From Candidatus Methanoperedens sp. (GTDB lineage Archaea; Halobacteriota; Methanosarcinia; Methanosarcinales; Methanoperedenaceae): DNA of 64,000 nucleotides. The position numbers and the translations under genes were made by a program. Shown here in pieces: positions 43,015 through 52,619 of the stretch. Below the pieces are notes generated by a model. That model saw nothing but the letters and a program-made list of their open reading frames with translations, made no database searches and had not been told where the DNA came from. The first letter of the stretch is position 1, and each line of letters begins with the position of its first letter. Location of the stretch: NCBI GenBank assembly GCA_023249105.1, contig JAHFDG010000013.1, forward strand, positions 47,499 through 111,498, written 5' to 3'.

Positions 43015-46000
43015 TCAGCTCACTTCATGGTACTCGCCCAGCGACTTAATCGTAATCTCTCCGTTCTTCATAGCTTCAATCGCATCAGCAGCCGCAAGCG
43101 CAGCCTGTATCGTGGTAATATAAGGCACACTGAAATCAACGGCGGCCCGCCTTATCTGGAATCCATCCTTTACCGTCTGTTTACTTATCGGTGTATTAAT
43201 AATAAGGTCAACCTTCTTTTTATGGATTAAATCCACGATATTGGGCGTACCTTCGCTAACTTTGTTTATGACATCAATCTTAATCCCGTTCTTTTCCAGG
43301 AACTTGACCGTACCCCTTGTACCAAGGAGGTGCAAGCCTGCATCCTGCATTTTTTTCGCAACCCCTATAATAAGCGGTTTATCTTCATCGCGTATTGACA
43401 TGAACACGGTACCGGAAAGCGGTAAAATATTGTCAGCAGCCCATTCAGCCTTGAAAAACGCCCTCCCGAAATCGTAATCTATCCCCATAACCTCACCCGT
43501 GCTCTTCATCTCAGGACTTAGAATCGGGTCGGCGCCGGGGAGTTTATCAAAGGGCAGCAGCACTTCCTTCACTGAGACATGTTTCACAGCTGGGTCGCCT
43601 TTAAAGCCAAGCTCCTTCAGCGTATGCCCTGCCATAACCTTTGCCGCTATTTTTGCAAGCGGAAGCCCCACAGCTTTACTCACGAAAGGTATGGTGCGGC
43701 TTGACCTGGGGTTTGCTTCAAGCACATAGACAACTCCATTCTTGGTTGCCATCTGTATGTTGACTATCCCGACAACATGAAGGGCAAGAGCTATCTTTTT
43801 CACATAATCGCGAACAGTAGCGATAATCTCCGGCTTCAGGGACTGCGGCGGTATAACGCATGCCGAATCCCCTGAATGAATGCCGGCTTCTTCTATGTGC
43901 TCCATAATTGCGCCGATGAGCACCTCTTTCCCGTCGCATATCGCATCCACATCAATCTCCACTGCATTATCAAGGAAATCATCGATGAGCACAGGATGCT
44001 CGTTTGAGACTTTCACAGCCTCTTTGAGGTATCGCTCAAGGTCGCGCTCGTCGTACACGATTTCCATTGCTCTCCCACCCAGCACGTATGATGGGCGCAC
44101 CAGCACAGGATACCCGATTCTTTTTGCTTCGTTGAAAGCCTCGCTGTAATTGGTGGCGCATCCCGCCTCGGGCTGGAGGATCCCCAGCTTTTTCATCATG
44201 GCGTTAAAGCGTCCCCTGTCCTCTGCAATATCCATGTCGTCAGGAGTTGTTCCGAGTATGACGGTATTCAGGTCTGTCCTTCGGTCAAGTTCTTTTTTAA
44301 GTGGAATCGCCATGTTCACGGACGTTTGCCCCCCGAACTGCACCATCACGCCGTAAGGTCGCTCCCTGTCAATCACGTTCATAACATCTTCAAGCGTCAG
44401 GGGCTCAAAGAAGAGTTTATCAGAGGTATCATAGTCAGTCGAGACTGTTTCAGGATTGTTGTTAATTATATGCGTCTCTATCCCCTCATCGCGCAAAGCC
44501 GTAACCGCATGCACAGTGCAGTAATCAAACTCGATGCCCTGCCCGATACGGATAGGACCTGAGCCTATAATGAGCACTTTCTTCTTGTTGGAAGGCGCTG
44601 CCTCACACTGGTCTTCGTATGTGGAATAATAATACGGCGTTGCGGCGGCGAATTCGGCTGCGCAGGTATCCACCATCTTATAGGTGGGGATGATGCCATG
44701 TTCCTTTCGCAGGTCGTTTATCTCTTCACGCGTCCTGCCGCAAAGGAATGCTATTTTCTCATCGCTTAAACCCATGCGTTTGGCCTTTCGCAGGTTATCA
44801 GCCGACAGCTCTTCTTTTATCGTATCCTCGATATCTATGATATTCTTTATTTTCCGGATGAAGAAAGGGTCGATATTGGTATGCCTTGAAATTTCATCAA
44901 TTTGCATGCCGTTTCGCAACGCCTGGTATATAACAAACAAGCGCTCATGCGTTGGGTGGCGCAGGATGTCCAGAATCTCATCCCTGCTCCACTCCTTGAA
45001 TCCGAAGTACATATCCACTTCAAGCGAGCGCACCGCTTTCTGCAGCGCCTCTTCTATTGTCCTGCCTATAGCCATCACTTCGCCTGTGCTCTTCATTGCG
45101 GTGGTAAGGTGCTTGTCTGCGGTCACGAATTTATCAAAGGGCCAGCGCGGGATTTTGACAACTGTATAATCGATGGTGGGTTCGAAAGAGGCGGGAGTTT
45201 TCTTGGTGATGTCGTTCGTTATCTCATCCAGCGTCATTCCGATTGCGATTTTTGCAGTGACTCTTGCTATAGGATAACCAGTGGCTTTTGACGCCAGCGC
45301 AGAAGAACGCGAAACGCGCGGATTGACCTCGACAATCCTGACCTCGTCATCGCGAACGGCGAACTGGATATTGCAGCCGCCTTCGATTCCCAGCGCCCTT
45401 ATTATCTTTATCGAAGCGCTCCGCAGCTTCTGGTGGTCGGCATCCGACAACGTCTGCGAGGGCGTTACCACTATGGACTCGCCTGTATGGATGCCCATGG
45501 GGTCAAGGTTTTCCATATTGCATATCACGATGCATGTATCGTTCTTGTCCCGCATTACCTCATATTCGAACTCTTTCCAGCCGATGATGCTTTCCTCTAT
45601 GAGAACCTGGTGAATCCGTGAGCGCTCAAGCCCACGCTCTGTGATTTCAAGGAGTTGCTCCCGTGTATAGGCGATGCCGCCGCCTGCGCCTCCAAGGGTG
45701 TATGCGGGGCGGATGATAAGCGGAAGCCCGAGTTCTTCAATTAGCGCCCCAGCTTCCTCAAGTGTGTTCACTGCTTTTGAGCGCGGGACTTTTTCCCCGA
45801 GGCTTATCATTTTTTTCTTGAAGAGGTCGCGGTCTTCTGAATCCTTGATTGCCTGAAGCGGTGTGCCAAGAAGCTCGACATTGAATTTATCGAATACTCC
45901 CATCTCAGCAAGTTCGCTTGTAATATTAAGCCCAGTCTGCCCGCCAAGCCCGGCAATAATGCCGTCGGGGCGCTCTTTTTCTATGATTTTTGCAACGATT

Positions 46001-46215
46001 TCGGGTTCAAGCGGCTCGATATAGATGGCATCAGCCATGTCTGTATCCGTCATTATGGTGGCGGGGTTGCTGTTGACCAGCACGACCTTGATGCCCTCTT
46101 CGCGAAGAGAGCGGCATGCCTGGCTGCCTGAGAAATCGAATTCTGCCGCCTGTCCTATCATGATTGGACCTGAGCCTATGAGCAGTACTTTCTTGATGTC
46201 GGGTCTTTTGGGCAT
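43015..46215 (-). CDS. carB: Carbamoyl-phosphate synthase large subunit
   Basis: A 1066-residue CarB with both ATP-grasp halves. The first starts KKVLLIGSGPIMIGQAAEFDFSGSQA and the second near residue 545 with KKVLIIGSGPIRIGQGIEFDYCTVHA; the C-terminal MGS-like allosteric domain (RGTVKFLEKNGIKIDVINKV, IINTPISKQ) follows. It makes carbamoyl phosphate from bicarbonate, ammonia and two ATP for arginine and pyrimidines. carA is not next to it in the window. Confidence 0.97.
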   Translation of the reverse strand: MPKRPDIKKVLLIGSGPIMIGQAAEFDFSGSQACRSLREEGIKVVLVNSNPATIMTDTDMADAIYIEPLEPEIVAKIIEKERPDGIIAGLGGQTGLNITSELAEMGVFDKFNVELLGTPLQAIKDSEDRDLFKKKMISLGEKVPRSKAVNTLEEAGALIEELGLPLIIRPAYTLGGAGGGIAYTREQLLEITERGLERSRIHQVLIEESIIGWKEFEYEVMRDKNDTCIVICNMENLDPMGIHTGESIVVTPSQTLSDADHQKLRSASIKIIRALGIEGGCNIQFAVRDDEVRIVEVNPRVSRSSALASKATGYPIARVTAKIAIGMTLDEITNDITKKTPASFEPTIDYTVVKIPRWPFDKFVTADKHLTTAMKSTGEVMAIGRTIEEALQKAVRSLEVDMYFGFKEWSRDEILDILRHPTHERLFVIYQALRNGMQIDEISRHTNIDPFFIRKIKNIIDIEDTIKEELSADNLRKAKRMGLSDEKIAFLCGRTREEINDLRKEHGIIPTYKMVDTCAAEFAAATPYYYSTYEDQCEAAPSNKKKVLIIGSGPIRIGQGIEFDYCTVHAVTALRDEGIETHIINNNPETVSTDYDTSDKLFFEPLTLEDVMNVIDRERPYGVMVQFGGQTSVNMAIPLKKELDRRTDLNTVILGTTPDDMDIAEDRGRFNAMMKKLGILQPEAGCATNYSEAFNEAKRIGYPVLVRPSYVLGGRAMEIVYDERDLERYLKEAVKVSNEHPVLIDDFLDNAVEIDVDAICDGKEVLIGAIMEHIEEAGIHSGDSACVIPPQSLKPEIIATVRDYVKKIALALHVVGIVNIQMATKNGVVYVLEANPRSSRTIPFVSKAVGLPLAKIAAKVMAGHTLKELGFKGDPAVKHVSVKEVLLPFDKLPGADPILSPEMKSTGEVMGIDYDFGRAFFKAEWAADNILPLSGTVFMSIRDEDKPLIIGVAKKMQDAGLHLLGTRGTVKFLEKNGIKIDVINKVSEGTPNIVDLIHKKKVDLIINTPISKQTVKDGFQIRRAAVDFSVPYITTIQAALAAADAIEAMKNGEITIKSLGEYHEVS

Positions 46216-46339
46216 ATTTTTAGGCTAAGATGGGCATGGGGTGTTATAAATTCTATCCATTATTGCATTGAACAGCGTAATCTCCTATTATCTATCCAGA
46301 AGTGGTGTGGTTGAAGGGTCAAACTGAAGGAGCGCAGAG

Positions 46340-46384
46340 TTGGCAAACAGTGTTCATGTTTTTATATTCTCCGTTGTTTGCCAA
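46340..46384. repeat. Inverted repeat in intergenic region
   Basis: Ten-base perfect arms (TTGGCAAACA and TGTTTGCCAA) around a 25-base loop. A second stem (AGGCTTT with AAAGCCT) lies at 46401-46452. No gene covers 46216-46490. Confidence 0.55.
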
Positions 46385-46490
46385 TTTTGGATAACGTTCA
46401 AGGCTTTGCGAAGTGCGAAACATTTGGACGAACGAAGTGAGCTGTAAAGCCTGTGTTAAGTGAAGTTGCCCGAAGTCCAGCAGTAAAATT

Positions 46491-47126
46491 TCATTTTTTA
46501 CCCATCCCTATAAGCCAATATTTTATCGAACTGACTTTCACATCTTTTAAGCCATACTTAGTAAAAAAAGCTTTTAATTCATCAACACTATATGGCCCAT
46601 GCGCATCCGCGCTAACGACTTCCATCTTACCGAGCCACGAATTACTTAATAAGTCGGTAATAATTACCCGCCCATTTGGTTTTAATACTCTAATCATCTC
46701 CATTAAAACGGTCTCCGGACTTGAAAATTCATGAAGAGCAAAGTTAGAAACAACCAAATCTACAGATTCATCCTTAAGTCCAGAAGAAGATGCTCCTCTC
46801 TTCAATATTTGGATTTTATCCTTAATACCTTCTTTTTCAGCCTTTCGTTCAAGACGATTGAGCATCTCTTCTGACAGGTCAAGACAAATTACTTTTCCAG
46901 TGCTTAACATTTTTGCTATTGCTAGACTGAAATAACCAGAACCAGCCCCAACATCCAATATAACTTCATTACTGTGTATACTATTAGAAACTTCGCTTAG
47001 GAAAGCAGTTCTAGGAAGACCCAAAAGCCGGACTTCAATTAGTGTTCGTAAAGGGCTGTTGCAAAACCATGCCATTATTTTTCCCTTCATACCTGTCCAT
47101 TTACTTGTTGTCTGTTTTTCTGTCAT
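46491..47126 (-). CDS. Class I SAM-dependent methyltransferase, UbiE-like
   Basis: A 211-residue Rossmann methyltransferase. VILDVGAGSGYFSLAIAKML is motif I, VICLDLSEEMLNRLE motif II, VDLVVSNFALHEFSSPE motif IV and LKPNGRVIITDL the post-motif. Sequence around the substrate lobe (MAWFCNSPLRTLIEVRLLGLPRTAF) is characteristic of archaeal and bacterial orphan methyltransferases. Substrate unknown. Confidence 0.85.
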   Translation of the reverse strand: MTEKQTTSKWTGMKGKIMAWFCNSPLRTLIEVRLLGLPRTAFLSEVSNSIHSNEVILDVGAGSGYFSLAIAKMLSTGKVICLDLSEEMLNRLERKAEKEGIKDKIQILKRGASSSGLKDESVDLVVSNFALHEFSSPETVLMEMIRVLKPNGRVIITDLLSNSWLGKMEVVSADAHGPYSVDELKAFFTKYGLKDVKVSSIKYWLIGMGKK

Positions 47127-47154
47127 GTTTGACTCCTCCTTATGATTTTTAACT

Positions 47155-47283
47155 TTAAATCTTTTTCAGGCAAAGGGCAATTTCACTTAACTCGTTCATA
47201 TCCGCAATGCGTATATCATTCCATTTTGGGAGTATAGCATTGTGTATATCCTCACTTTGGATGTGTTGCTCAGCTTTTTCCAT
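47155..47283 (-). CDS. Possible 42-residue protein before the methyltransferase
   Basis: A frame with a GGTG ribosome site encodes a charged peptide ending SEIALCLKKI. It lies 28 bases upstream of the methyltransferase on the same strand. It may be a remnant; no family recognised. Confidence 0.3.
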   Translation of the reverse strand: MEKAEQHIQSEDIHNAILPKWNDIRIADMNELSEIALCLKKI

Positions 47284-47398
47284 ACGTTACACCTTTATTT
47301 CTTTAAATCCATAGTATCCAATGGACTTATAATCTCCCCCAGAGCCTTGGGGCTTACATGGATATATATAGGGAGAGGGATAGACAGGGATATGGTAG

Positions 47399-47423
47399 TT
47401 ATGTCATAAGTATATCGACATAA
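47399..47423. promoter_or_regulatory. Palindrome upstream of the GNAT toxin-antitoxin operon
   Basis: TTATGTC and GACATAA flank an 11-base AT-rich spacer, 28 bases before the antitoxin ATG. A TATA-like word GATATATATA lies at 47371. Confidence 0.45.
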
Positions 47424-47451
47424 TATCATAATATATCATAAGGCGATACGA

Positions 47452-47601
47452 ATGGCTAGACCGATTGAAATAGGATTAGTCCTTGAAGGGAAGGACGCAG
47501 AAGACTTCTGGGAGAATGAAAAGAATCCAAAAGTCACTGAAGAACAGATAAAGATGTTCAAAGAAGCCATGCATATCTATAAAACCAATTTTAAGCATTA
47601 A
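47452..47601 (+). CDS. Small antitoxin of a GNAT toxin-antitoxin pair
   Basis: A 49-residue product with a short strand (RPIEIGLVLEGKDA) and a C-terminal helix (TEEQIKMFKEAMHIYK). Its stop overlaps by one base the ATG of a GNAT-type toxin (TAATG), the layout of known acetyltransferase toxin-antitoxin pairs. It lacks a clear ribbon-helix-helix, so DNA binding is uncertain. Confidence 0.6.
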   Translation: MARPIEIGLVLEGKDAEDFWENEKNPKVTEEQIKMFKEAMHIYKTNFKH

Positions 47602-48161
47602 TGGAAATTGAACAACTCCCACGGGACGAGCTTCAAATATTGGTTTTAAACAAAAGACATGGACTTACTTCTTTTGAATCTACGAATGATGATTTAAACG
47701 ATTTCTTTAAAAACGATTCTTTAAAAGACCAGGAAGCCCAGATAAATAAAACATATATATGCTATTGGAAAAAGAGCATCGTAGGATATTTTTCAATTCT
47801 TGCCGATACCATTGAGGTTCAAGCAATAGGTGACCATGACGGAATTGAGGATTATCCTTATAAGAAATATCCAGGTATCAAAATCGCAAGGCTTGCGGTT
47901 GATAGAAAATTTGAAAGAAAAGGCATTGGGCGCTTCTTGGTACTTGCATCAATTGGATTAGCTTTATCGGTTTCTGAAATAATTGGTTGTCGGTATCTTA
48001 CAGTTGATTCAAAACAAGAATCAATAGGTTTTTATGAAAAACTTGGTTTTAAAATTGTAGAAAGATATAGGCAAAGCGAATTTCCCAAACTGTATCTGAA
48101 TATGTATCCGATAATTACAGGCATAAAACCTAAAGAATCTCTGGAAGGATTTGAAAATTAA
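47601..48161 (+). CDS. GNAT-family acetyltransferase, putative toxin
   Basis: A 186-residue GNAT. The N-terminus with FESTNDDLNDFFKNDSLKDQEAQINKT and the IVGYFSI strand is typical of toxin-type GNATs that acetylate aminoacyl-tRNA. IKIARLAVDRKFERKGIGRFL is the acetyl-CoA loop, and GCRYLTVDSKQESIGFYEKLGF the C-terminal motif. A small gene precedes it with a one-base overlap. The role as a toxin is inferred from sequence pattern and context. Confidence 0.75.
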   Translation: MEIEQLPRDELQILVLNKRHGLTSFESTNDDLNDFFKNDSLKDQEAQINKTYICYWKKSIVGYFSILADTIEVQAIGDHDGIEDYPYKKYPGIKIARLAVDRKFERKGIGRFLVLASIGLALSVSEIIGCRYLTVDSKQESIGFYEKLGFKIVERYRQSEFPKLYLNMYPIITGIKPKESLEGFEN

Positions 48162-48248
48162 ATTTAATTTTAGATTTTCATATATCAGACAATTTTTGAC
48201 AGGGTATCGTATCAGTCGCAGACTACACAGAACCCTTTTTTGCAGAAA

Positions 48249-48258
48249 TACATAAATA
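48249..48258 (+). promoter_or_regulatory. TATA box of fae-hps
   Basis: TACATAAATA, 37-46 bases before the ATG. An AGAGGT ribosome site follows at 48281-48286, so the leader is about 15-20 bases. Confidence 0.5.
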
Positions 48259-48294
48259 CCAAAGTTATCAATTTAAGGACAGAGGTAAAATAAG

Positions 48295-49476
48295 ATGTTT
48301 TTAGTAGGCGAGGCATTAATCGGCGAGGAACCAGAACTTGCTCATATTGATCTGATTATTGGAGAAAAAACAGGCCCGGTAGGACAGGCATTTGCAAACG
48401 GTTTTACACAATTATCCATGGGGCACACCCCCCTTCTTTCGGTGATTAGGCCAAACCTGCTCACCAAACCTGCAACCCTTATTGTGCCAAAAGTAACGGT
48501 CAAGAACATGCCCCAGGCTGCCCAGATATTCGGCCCGGCGCAGACCGCTGTGGCAAGAGCGGTTGCCGACTCTGTGCAGGAGGGCGTCATACCCGAAGAC
48601 CAGCTTGAAGACCTGACAATCATAGTCAGTGTGTTTATTCACCCCGCAGCCAAGGATTACAACAAGATATACCGCTATAATTACGGCGCCACAAAACTTG
48701 CGATAGAGCGGGCTATGCAGGGATTCCCGGACAAGAAGACACTCATGTACGAGAAGGACAGAACCATGCACCCCATAATGGGATTCAAGGTCGTGAGGTT
48801 ATGGAACCCGCCATACCTTCAGGTTGCAATTGACATACCCGATATCGATGCAGTCAAGAACATACTAAAACAGATACCCCAGAGCGACCATCTTATCATA
48901 GAAGCCGGAACGCCGCTTATCAAAAGATATGGCGTTAATGTGGTACAATCCATAAGAGAGGCTCGCCCCAATGCGTTCGTGGTGGCTGACTTAAAGACGC
49001 TGGATACCGGGAACCTCGAAGCACGCATGGTTGCTGATGCAACGGCAGACGCCATTGTGATTTCAGGACTTGCGCCTGTTTCCACAATCGAGAACGCGAT
49101 AAAGGAAGCCAAGAAGACTGGCATATACGCTGTAATCGACATGCTGAATGTGGATAAGCCGCTATCTGTCCTGAAGGCGCTCACTGTTAAGCCAGATGTC
49201 GTGGAACTTCACAGGGCGATAGATACTGAAGGCAAGGCAGAACATGCATGGGGAGACATACCAGCCATGAAGAAACTGTCAGAGAGGCTGCTCGTGGCTG
49301 TAGCAGGCGGCATCCGGGTTGAAACGGTCAAGGAAGCGCTGAAATCAGGCGCGGATATAATCGTGGTTGGACGCGCAATCACCAAAGCCAAGGACGTACG
49401 CTCCATGACAGAACAATTCCTGGAAGAACTCAAACAGACAGAGATTGACCAGTACAGGGTAATGACTGATTTCTAA
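48295..49476 (+). CDS. fae-hps: Bifunctional formaldehyde-activating enzyme / 3-hexulose-6-phosphate synthase
   Basis: A 393-residue fusion. Residues 1 to about 165 are Fae, which joins formaldehyde to tetrahydromethanopterin; His17 in [10 protein letters not shown] is the catalytic histidine, and [12 protein letters not shown] is conserved. Residues 170-393 are the hexulose-6-phosphate synthase barrel ([32 protein letters not shown]), which releases formaldehyde from pentose metabolism or fixes it. Fae-Hps is typical of Methanosarcinales and supplies ribulose 5-phosphate. A strong hairpin spans its stop codon. Confidence 0.95.
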   Translation: MFLVGEALIGEEPELAHIDLIIGEKTGPVGQAFANGFTQLSMGHTPLLSVIRPNLLTKPATLIVPKVTVKNMPQAAQIFGPAQTAVARAVADSVQEGVIPEDQLEDLTIIVSVFIHPAAKDYNKIYRYNYGATKLAIERAMQGFPDKKTLMYEKDRTMHPIMGFKVVRLWNPPYLQVAIDIPDIDAVKNILKQIPQSDHLIIEAGTPLIKRYGVNVVQSIREARPNAFVVADLKTLDTGNLEARMVADATADAIVISGLAPVSTIENAIKEAKKTGIYAVIDMLNVDKPLSVLKALTVKPDVVELHRAIDTEGKAEHAWGDIPAMKKLSERLLVAVAGGIRVETVKEALKSGADIIVVGRAITKAKDVRSMTEQFLEELKQTEIDQYRVMTDF

Positions 49477-49492
49477 TCTGAAATCAGTTTTT
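49465..49492 (+). terminator. Terminator-like hairpin across the fae-hps stop codon
   Basis: Nine-base perfect arms (ACTGATTTC and GAAATCAGT) surround a six-base loop that contains most of the TAA stop, then a run of T. The stem overlaps the last three codons. Confidence 0.7.
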
Positions 49493-49727
49493 ATTCATAA
49501 TTTGGAAACAATTTGGGTATAATCTTGGAAAAATACTATTATATGACAAAAGAAACATACGTTCTGTAGAGGATAAATAACAATTATCAAGATTCACTTC
49601 CTATCCTATCCACAAACCTATCAATGAAATCTTGTAATCCTCTACCCTTTTTTTAATATCTTCAACAAAGACGTCGTGAGTTATTTACAACAACCTTTAC
49701 ATATCTTTGCCAGTATTATGATGTTGA

Positions 49728-50015
49728 ATGAAACATCATGCAGTCCTATCGGAAAAAGTAGAAAGATACGAGAGCCTGTTGCACAGGGCGCTTTTGGCTT
49801 TTGAGATTGCTCCGCAGGAAAACTCCCATTTGAGAAAAGTTGCAGAGGATTTTTCCAATATGGCAGGGTCTTATTATAAGGATGGCAAATATTTCATTGA
49901 GCAGGGTGACACGGTGAATGCCCTTGCCTGTTTCAGTTATGGGCATGCATGGCTGGATGCAGGTGTGAAACTTGGAGTTTTTAAAGTGAGTGATGAAAAC
50001 CTGTTTACGATTTAA
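49728..50015 (+). CDS. DUF357 archaeal protein
   Basis: A 95-residue helical protein. EKVERYESLLHRAL, MAGSYYKDGKYFIEQGDTVNALACFSYGHAWLDAGVKLG is the DUF357 signature, found in nearly all euryarchaea. Function unknown; the helical pair suggests a TPR-like fold. A TATA-like word CTTTACATATC lies 30 bases ahead. DUF555 and dph6 follow closely. Confidence 0.88.
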   Translation: MKHHAVLSEKVERYESLLHRALLAFEIAPQENSHLRKVAEDFSNMAGSYYKDGKYFIEQGDTVNALACFSYGHAWLDAGVKLGVFKVSDENLFTI

Positions 50016-50030
50016 AAGAGGAATAATAAA

Positions 50031-50420
50031 ATGTCGAATTATATTGTTACACTTGAAGCCGGATGGCTTGTGAAAAATGTAGAAAGCGTTGAAGATGCAA
50101 TGAATATAGCGATTTCAGAGGTTGGAAAACTTTTGAATCCTGACCTGAACTTTGTGGACATCGAGGTAGGAACGACAAGCTGCCCGGCATGCGGTGAGGC
50201 CTTTGACAGCGTTTTCCTGGCGGCAGGTACCGCACTTGTGGGCATCTTGCTTGAAATGAAAGTATATGACGCGGAAAGCGAGGAGCATGCGGCAAGGATT
50301 GCAAAATCCACTATAGGCAAGGCATTAAAGAACACACCACTCAATGTTGTTGACGTTGAAGAGTTTGAAGGCGGAAAAGACAAGAAGGGAAGAAAGAGAG
50401 AAACAACAGAAGAAGAATGA
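50031..50420 (+). CDS. DUF555/UPF0212 archaeal protein
   Basis: A 129-residue protein: [44 protein letters not shown] then [15 protein letters not shown] gives a CPxC knuckle with a repeated beta-alpha pattern, the DUF555 signature. Function unknown. It follows DUF357 by 15 bases and overlaps dph6 by four bases. Confidence 0.88.
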   Translation: MSNYIVTLEAGWLVKNVESVEDAMNIAISEVGKLLNPDLNFVDIEVGTTSCPACGEAFDSVFLAAGTALVGILLEMKVYDAESEEHAARIAKSTIGKALKNTPLNVVDVEEFEGGKDKKGRKRETTEEE

Positions 50421-51085
50421 AGCTGGCAGCGCTTATTTCCGGCGGCAAGGACTCGTCTTTTGCCATCTTTAAGGCATTGCAGGAGGGACATAGTGTCACT
50501 GACCTTATCACGATAAAGCCGGCAAACGAAGATTCATACATGTTCCATTCTGCAAATATCCATCTCACCGAGATGATTTCACTGGCAAGCGGAATTCCGC
50601 TAACAGTAGAGACATCAACAGGCGAGAAGGAAAAGGAACTCGATGACCTGAAAATTGCCCTGAGCCGGGTAAAGGTTGATGGCATTGCGGTAGGCGCTAT
50701 CGAATCTGAATACCAGGCTTCCCGCGTGAGGCGCATCTGCGAGGAACTCGGGCTTAAGATGTATGCGCCGCTGTGGCATGAAGACCCAGAAAAGTTGCTT
50801 CGCGAGATGATAAAATACATGGATATCAGGATGGTCAAGGTCGCGGCTGCGGGCATGGATGAATCATGGCTCGGGCGGCGCTTTGATGAAAAGATGATAG
50901 AAGACCTGAAAGCGCTCAATAAAAAGTACAGGGTTCATATTGCCGGGGAAGGCGGCGAATACGAGACGCTGGTACTTGATGCGCCGTATTATATGAAAAG
51001 GATAAACCTGATTGAGACAAAGAATATCTGGATGGGAGACCACGGGGTCATGAAAGTCATAAAGGCTGAGCTTGCTGAAAAATAA
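50417..51085 (+). CDS. dph6: Diphthine-ammonia ligase
   Basis: A 222-residue PP-loop ATPase. SGGKDS (8-13) is the ATP-pyrophosphatase loop, and [17 protein letters not shown] with [17 protein letters not shown] are the archaeal MJ0570/Dph6 signatures. It amidates diphthine on elongation factor 2, the last step of diphthamide synthesis. The ATG overlaps the DUF555 stop. Three-gene operon with DUF357 and DUF555. Confidence 0.92.
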   Translation: MKLAALISGGKDSSFAIFKALQEGHSVTDLITIKPANEDSYMFHSANIHLTEMISLASGIPLTVETSTGEKEKELDDLKIALSRVKVDGIAVGAIESEYQASRVRRICEELGLKMYAPLWHEDPEKLLREMIKYMDIRMVKVAAAGMDESWLGRRFDEKMIEDLKALNKKYRVHIAGEGGEYETLVLDAPYYMKRINLIETKNIWMGDHGVMKVIKAELAEK

Positions 51086-51122
51086 ATGGAAAATTCGGTA
51101 AAATTTTTATGAGAAACCCGGC

Positions 51123-51722
51123 TCATTTCTTGGGCCCAATCAGTTCATAAAGCAACCCCATTGCTTCCTTCTCCCGCGCCCCGCCGCATTTTTTGACGAT
51201 GGAATTGTAATATTCGATTCGTTCAATGTACTCTTGTTCCCTGAACACAACATATCGCGTAGCGTGGATTGAAGCCTCGATGACCGCATTGAAACCGCGA
51301 TTTACGGGCAGGAGCTTTCGGGTGTTTATTTTTCCTTTTATGGGAGACAACTCCACAACCGAAATATTCTCACCTTTTTTGCATTTGCACTCAAAAAGAA
51401 TCCATCCCATAGCATCCTTCAAAACAGGAAAACCTTCCACGAATTCGAATCTCTCAGGTTCGACATCAGAAAGCGCCGACTGCACGAACAATACAGGTTC
51501 ATCCACGATATTTGCAGCCGCAACGGGCTTGCTCGTAATGTTTTCCAGAGTCTTTGAATTATAAATCCTCACAAAAAGCCTGCCTTCCTTGTTATGCAAA
51601 CCCATAGGCGCAGCGTTCGGGATGCCATCAGGCGAGATGGTTGTGAAAATCACTTCCGATATCCCGTCATGTATCCCGAAATCATCCATATTTATGAGTT
51701 CCGCTTTGACGTAGGCGATCAA
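51123..51722 (-). CDS. DUF447 protein, flavin-reductase-like fold
   Basis: A 199-residue member of the archaeal DUF447 family. EVIFTTISPDGIPNAAPMGL and FVRIYNSKTLENI resemble the split-barrel FMN-binding proteins. In methylotrophs and methanogens it is found with tetrahydromethanopterin genes. Its start overlaps by four bases the CitG-like gene, so they are co-translated. Function is not established. Confidence 0.85.
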   Translation of the reverse strand: MIAYVKAELINMDDFGIHDGISEVIFTTISPDGIPNAAPMGLHNKEGRLFVRIYNSKTLENITSKPVAAANIVDEPVLFVQSALSDVEPERFEFVEGFPVLKDAMGWILFECKCKKGENISVVELSPIKGKINTRKLLPVNRGFNAVIEASIHATRYVVFREQEYIERIEYYNSIVKKCGGAREKEAMGLLYELIGPKK

Positions 51723-52591
51723 AATCTCATCCCCTGAAATAGTGAAACAAACAGCCCGGTGATGATAATATCTGCGGTTGAGCCGGGATTCACGCCCTCG
51801 TTTAACAGCTCCTCGTCGAAAGAGTGAATTTCATCTCTTATCTCGTCTATATTCCCTTTTTGCATTATCTCTTTTGCCCGCAAGGAAACCTCCGCCGCTT
51901 TTTTGCAGTCGAATTTTGTCTGGATGAAGGTATCTTGATTGCTTGCTAAAAGTCCCATAAAAGTAAGCACAACAGCGTCGTTAATACCATATTTTTTGAG
52001 CTTATTCCGGATGGATGCGGCGCACTCAAAAGTTCTCTTAAAGCCGTCTGCCCACTCTTCTGCTATCATGTCATAACCACAGGAAATTTCCATGAGATTA
52101 TAGAGGGTCAACCCCTTCGCCTTTATTTTGTCAATAGATGTATCGTTGCCAAGGTCAAGGTCGCCCACAGGTTTAACTTTCACTTTCGCATCGGAAAACG
52201 CCCCGTAGAATTCGATTGCATCCTCCATGGTTGTTTCTCTTACAACCTGTTGAGCCTGCGCTTTCAGGCATGTTTTATTTTCACATCTCCCGGCAGCCAT
52301 CACAAGCGGGATGAGAAGGAGAAACGCCCCGAAATGAGTGTTGCCGCCCTTTTGCCATTTGCCGCTCTCTGCGACAGCTTCACGAATGAGTGAGCCAACC
52401 CCTGAATCTGACCTCGCAGCCTTCTCCATTATTGGATATACCCCGACGGCGCTTGCAAGGAAGTGTTCAAAGCGGGTGTCTGTGTAGTTATGGTCTCTGT
52501 CGATGTTGCCCGGCTTTGGCGTTGCTGAGACCTCAAGAATCATGGCAAGCTGGGCGCAACGGGCGATGTGGGACGGGTCGTTATAAATCAT
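51719..52591 (-). CDS. Triphosphoribosyl-dephospho-CoA synthase-like (CitG/MdcB family)
   Basis: A 290-residue protein. LEVSATPKPGNIDRDHNYTDTRFEHFLASA, QKGGNTHFGAFLLLIPL and VKPVGDLDLGNDTSIDKIKAKGLTLYNLMEIS are family blocks; the C-terminus NPGSTADIITGLF is also conserved. Archaea lack citrate lyase, so the enzyme does not make its prosthetic group here. The pairing with DUF447, near Fae-Hps, is seen in H4MPT-linked clusters, and a ribosyl-transfer step in cofactor synthesis is plausible. Confidence 0.85.
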   Translation of the reverse strand: MIYNDPSHIARCAQLAMILEVSATPKPGNIDRDHNYTDTRFEHFLASAVGVYPIMEKAARSDSGVGSLIREAVAESGKWQKGGNTHFGAFLLLIPLVMAAGRCENKTCLKAQAQQVVRETTMEDAIEFYGAFSDAKVKVKPVGDLDLGNDTSIDKIKAKGLTLYNLMEISCGYDMIAEEWADGFKRTFECAASIRNKLKKYGINDAVVLTFMGLLASNQDTFIQTKFDCKKAAEVSLRAKEIMQKGNIDEIRDEIHSFDEELLNEGVNPGSTADIIITGLFVSLFQGMRF

Positions 52592-52619
52592 GTCTAACCC
52601 GCTTATTTTTATTGAAAAT

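Noticed and set aside
44684..45169. Long + strand frames opposite carB
   Set aside because: Antisense shadows of a full-length CarB with all ATP-grasp blocks.
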